DNA from: Streptomyces sp. B1I3
Lineage (GTDB): Bacteria; Actinomycetota; Actinomycetes; Streptomycetales; Streptomycetaceae
Direction of reading: 5' to 3'
DNA length: 64,000 bases
NCBI RefSeq assembly: GCF_030816615.1
Contig: NZ_JAUSYD010000001.1
Coordinates: 5,292,501 to 5,356,500, forward strand
A model generated the notes under the pieces. It did not search any database. It worked only from the letters and a program-made list of their open reading frames with translations, and had not been told where the DNA came from. Position numbers and translations under genes: made by a program. Shown here piece after piece: positions 63,775-64,000 of the stretch (position 1 is its first letter; each line of letters opens with the position of its first letter).

Positions 63775-64000
63775 TCAGGGGGCGAGCAGGAGCACGTCCG
63801 CGCGCTCCTTGGCCGCGGCGTAGCGCTTCGCCACGTCCTGCCAGTTGACGACGCGCCACATGGCCTCGATGAAGTCCACCTTCTGGTTCTTGTACTGCAG
63901 GTAGAAGGCGTGCTCCCAGGCGTCGAACACCAGGATCGGGACGGAACCCTGGCCGACGTTGCCCTGGTGGTCGTAGACCTGCTCGACGATCAGCTTGCCG
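63775..64000 (-). CDS. sodF: Fe/Mn superoxide dismutase, C-terminal part
   Basis: C-terminal 74 residues of an iron/manganese superoxide dismutase, running off the window edge. Visible are VPILVFDAWEHAFYLQYKNQ (metal ligands Asp and His in DAWEH, and the dimer-interface Tyr) and VDFIEAMWRVVNWQDVAKRY. In Streptomyces the Fe-type SodF is repressed by nickel through Nur when the Ni enzyme is made; the promoter is outside the window. The Fe rather than Mn assignment rests on the genus. Confidence 0.92.
   Translation of the reverse strand, partial: GKLIVEQVYDHQGNVGQGSVPILVFDAWEHAFYLQYKNQKVDFIEAMWRVVNWQDVAKRYAAAKERADVLLLAP

Overview
The window is a high-GC stretch of actinobacterial chromosome, almost certainly Streptomyces. 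Third codon positions are strongly GC-biased, GTG and TTG starts are common, and stop/start overlaps are frequent. The gene content also fits: a dynamin-like GTPase pair next to a second SSB (SsbB), a LAxTG-type sortase substrate, EttA, a mycothiol-type DsbA-fold protein, a chitosan-oligosaccharide operon in csnR-K order, a GlnX/GlnH/PknG set, allantoicase, and an Fe-type superoxide dismutase at the right edge. The order resembles the core region of S. coelicolor from the csnR-K operon to the SOD gene. That is recalled from general knowledge and was not checked by alignment.

Left part (1-5.8 kb). A sugar ABC import operon of the RbsA/RhaT type leaves the window on the minus strand. Its upstream region holds two promoter-operator pairs facing opposite ways, and the rightward one has no gene to drive. 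A GNAT acetyltransferase and a phosphoribosyltransferase-hydrolase fusion follow. Next is a decayed 1-kb stretch with remnants of a FadR/GntR regulator and a TerD-type protein (the latter broken by a perfect 35-bp tandem duplication), ending at a tRNA-Arg(UCU) gene.

Cell-division, envelope and translation block (5.8-14.6 kb, plus strand). Two dynamin-like GTPases overlap by 4 bp, two DnaA-box-like sites lie at the end of the second, and then come ssbB, a thioester-domain surface protein, ettA, a thioesterase and an unrecognised partner gene. From 14.6 to 21.7 kb a MacB/FtsX-type ABC exporter operon runs on the minus strand.

Signalling block (22.3-33.4 kb, minus strand). The order of transcription is GlnX, GlnH, a helical protein of unknown role, PknG, a PP2C phosphatase with zinc ribbons, a von Willebrand A protein and an FHA protein. 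Known mycobacterial GlnX-GlnH-PknG amino-acid sensing is here joined to a kinase/PP2C/VWA triad like the TerY-P stress-signalling modules, plus a candidate FHA reader. This is the most interesting system in the window.

Sugar block (33.6-40.6 kb, minus strand). csnR-E-F-G-H-K (ROK repressor, ABC importer, GH4 enzyme, sugar kinase) is preceded by a perfect 15-bp palindromic operator. A MscS channel, an HNH endonuclease and a secreted GH84 enzyme follow; the GH84 gene is split by a one-base frameshift in a run of five C. On the plus strand come a repeat-rich small protein with malQ, a small membrane protein, and a LysR regulator with allantoicase. The right end holds two PepN paralogues, asd, a large secreted subtilase, a DUF559/AbiEi-like protein, a DsbA-family protein and the C-terminus of an Fe/Mn superoxide dismutase.
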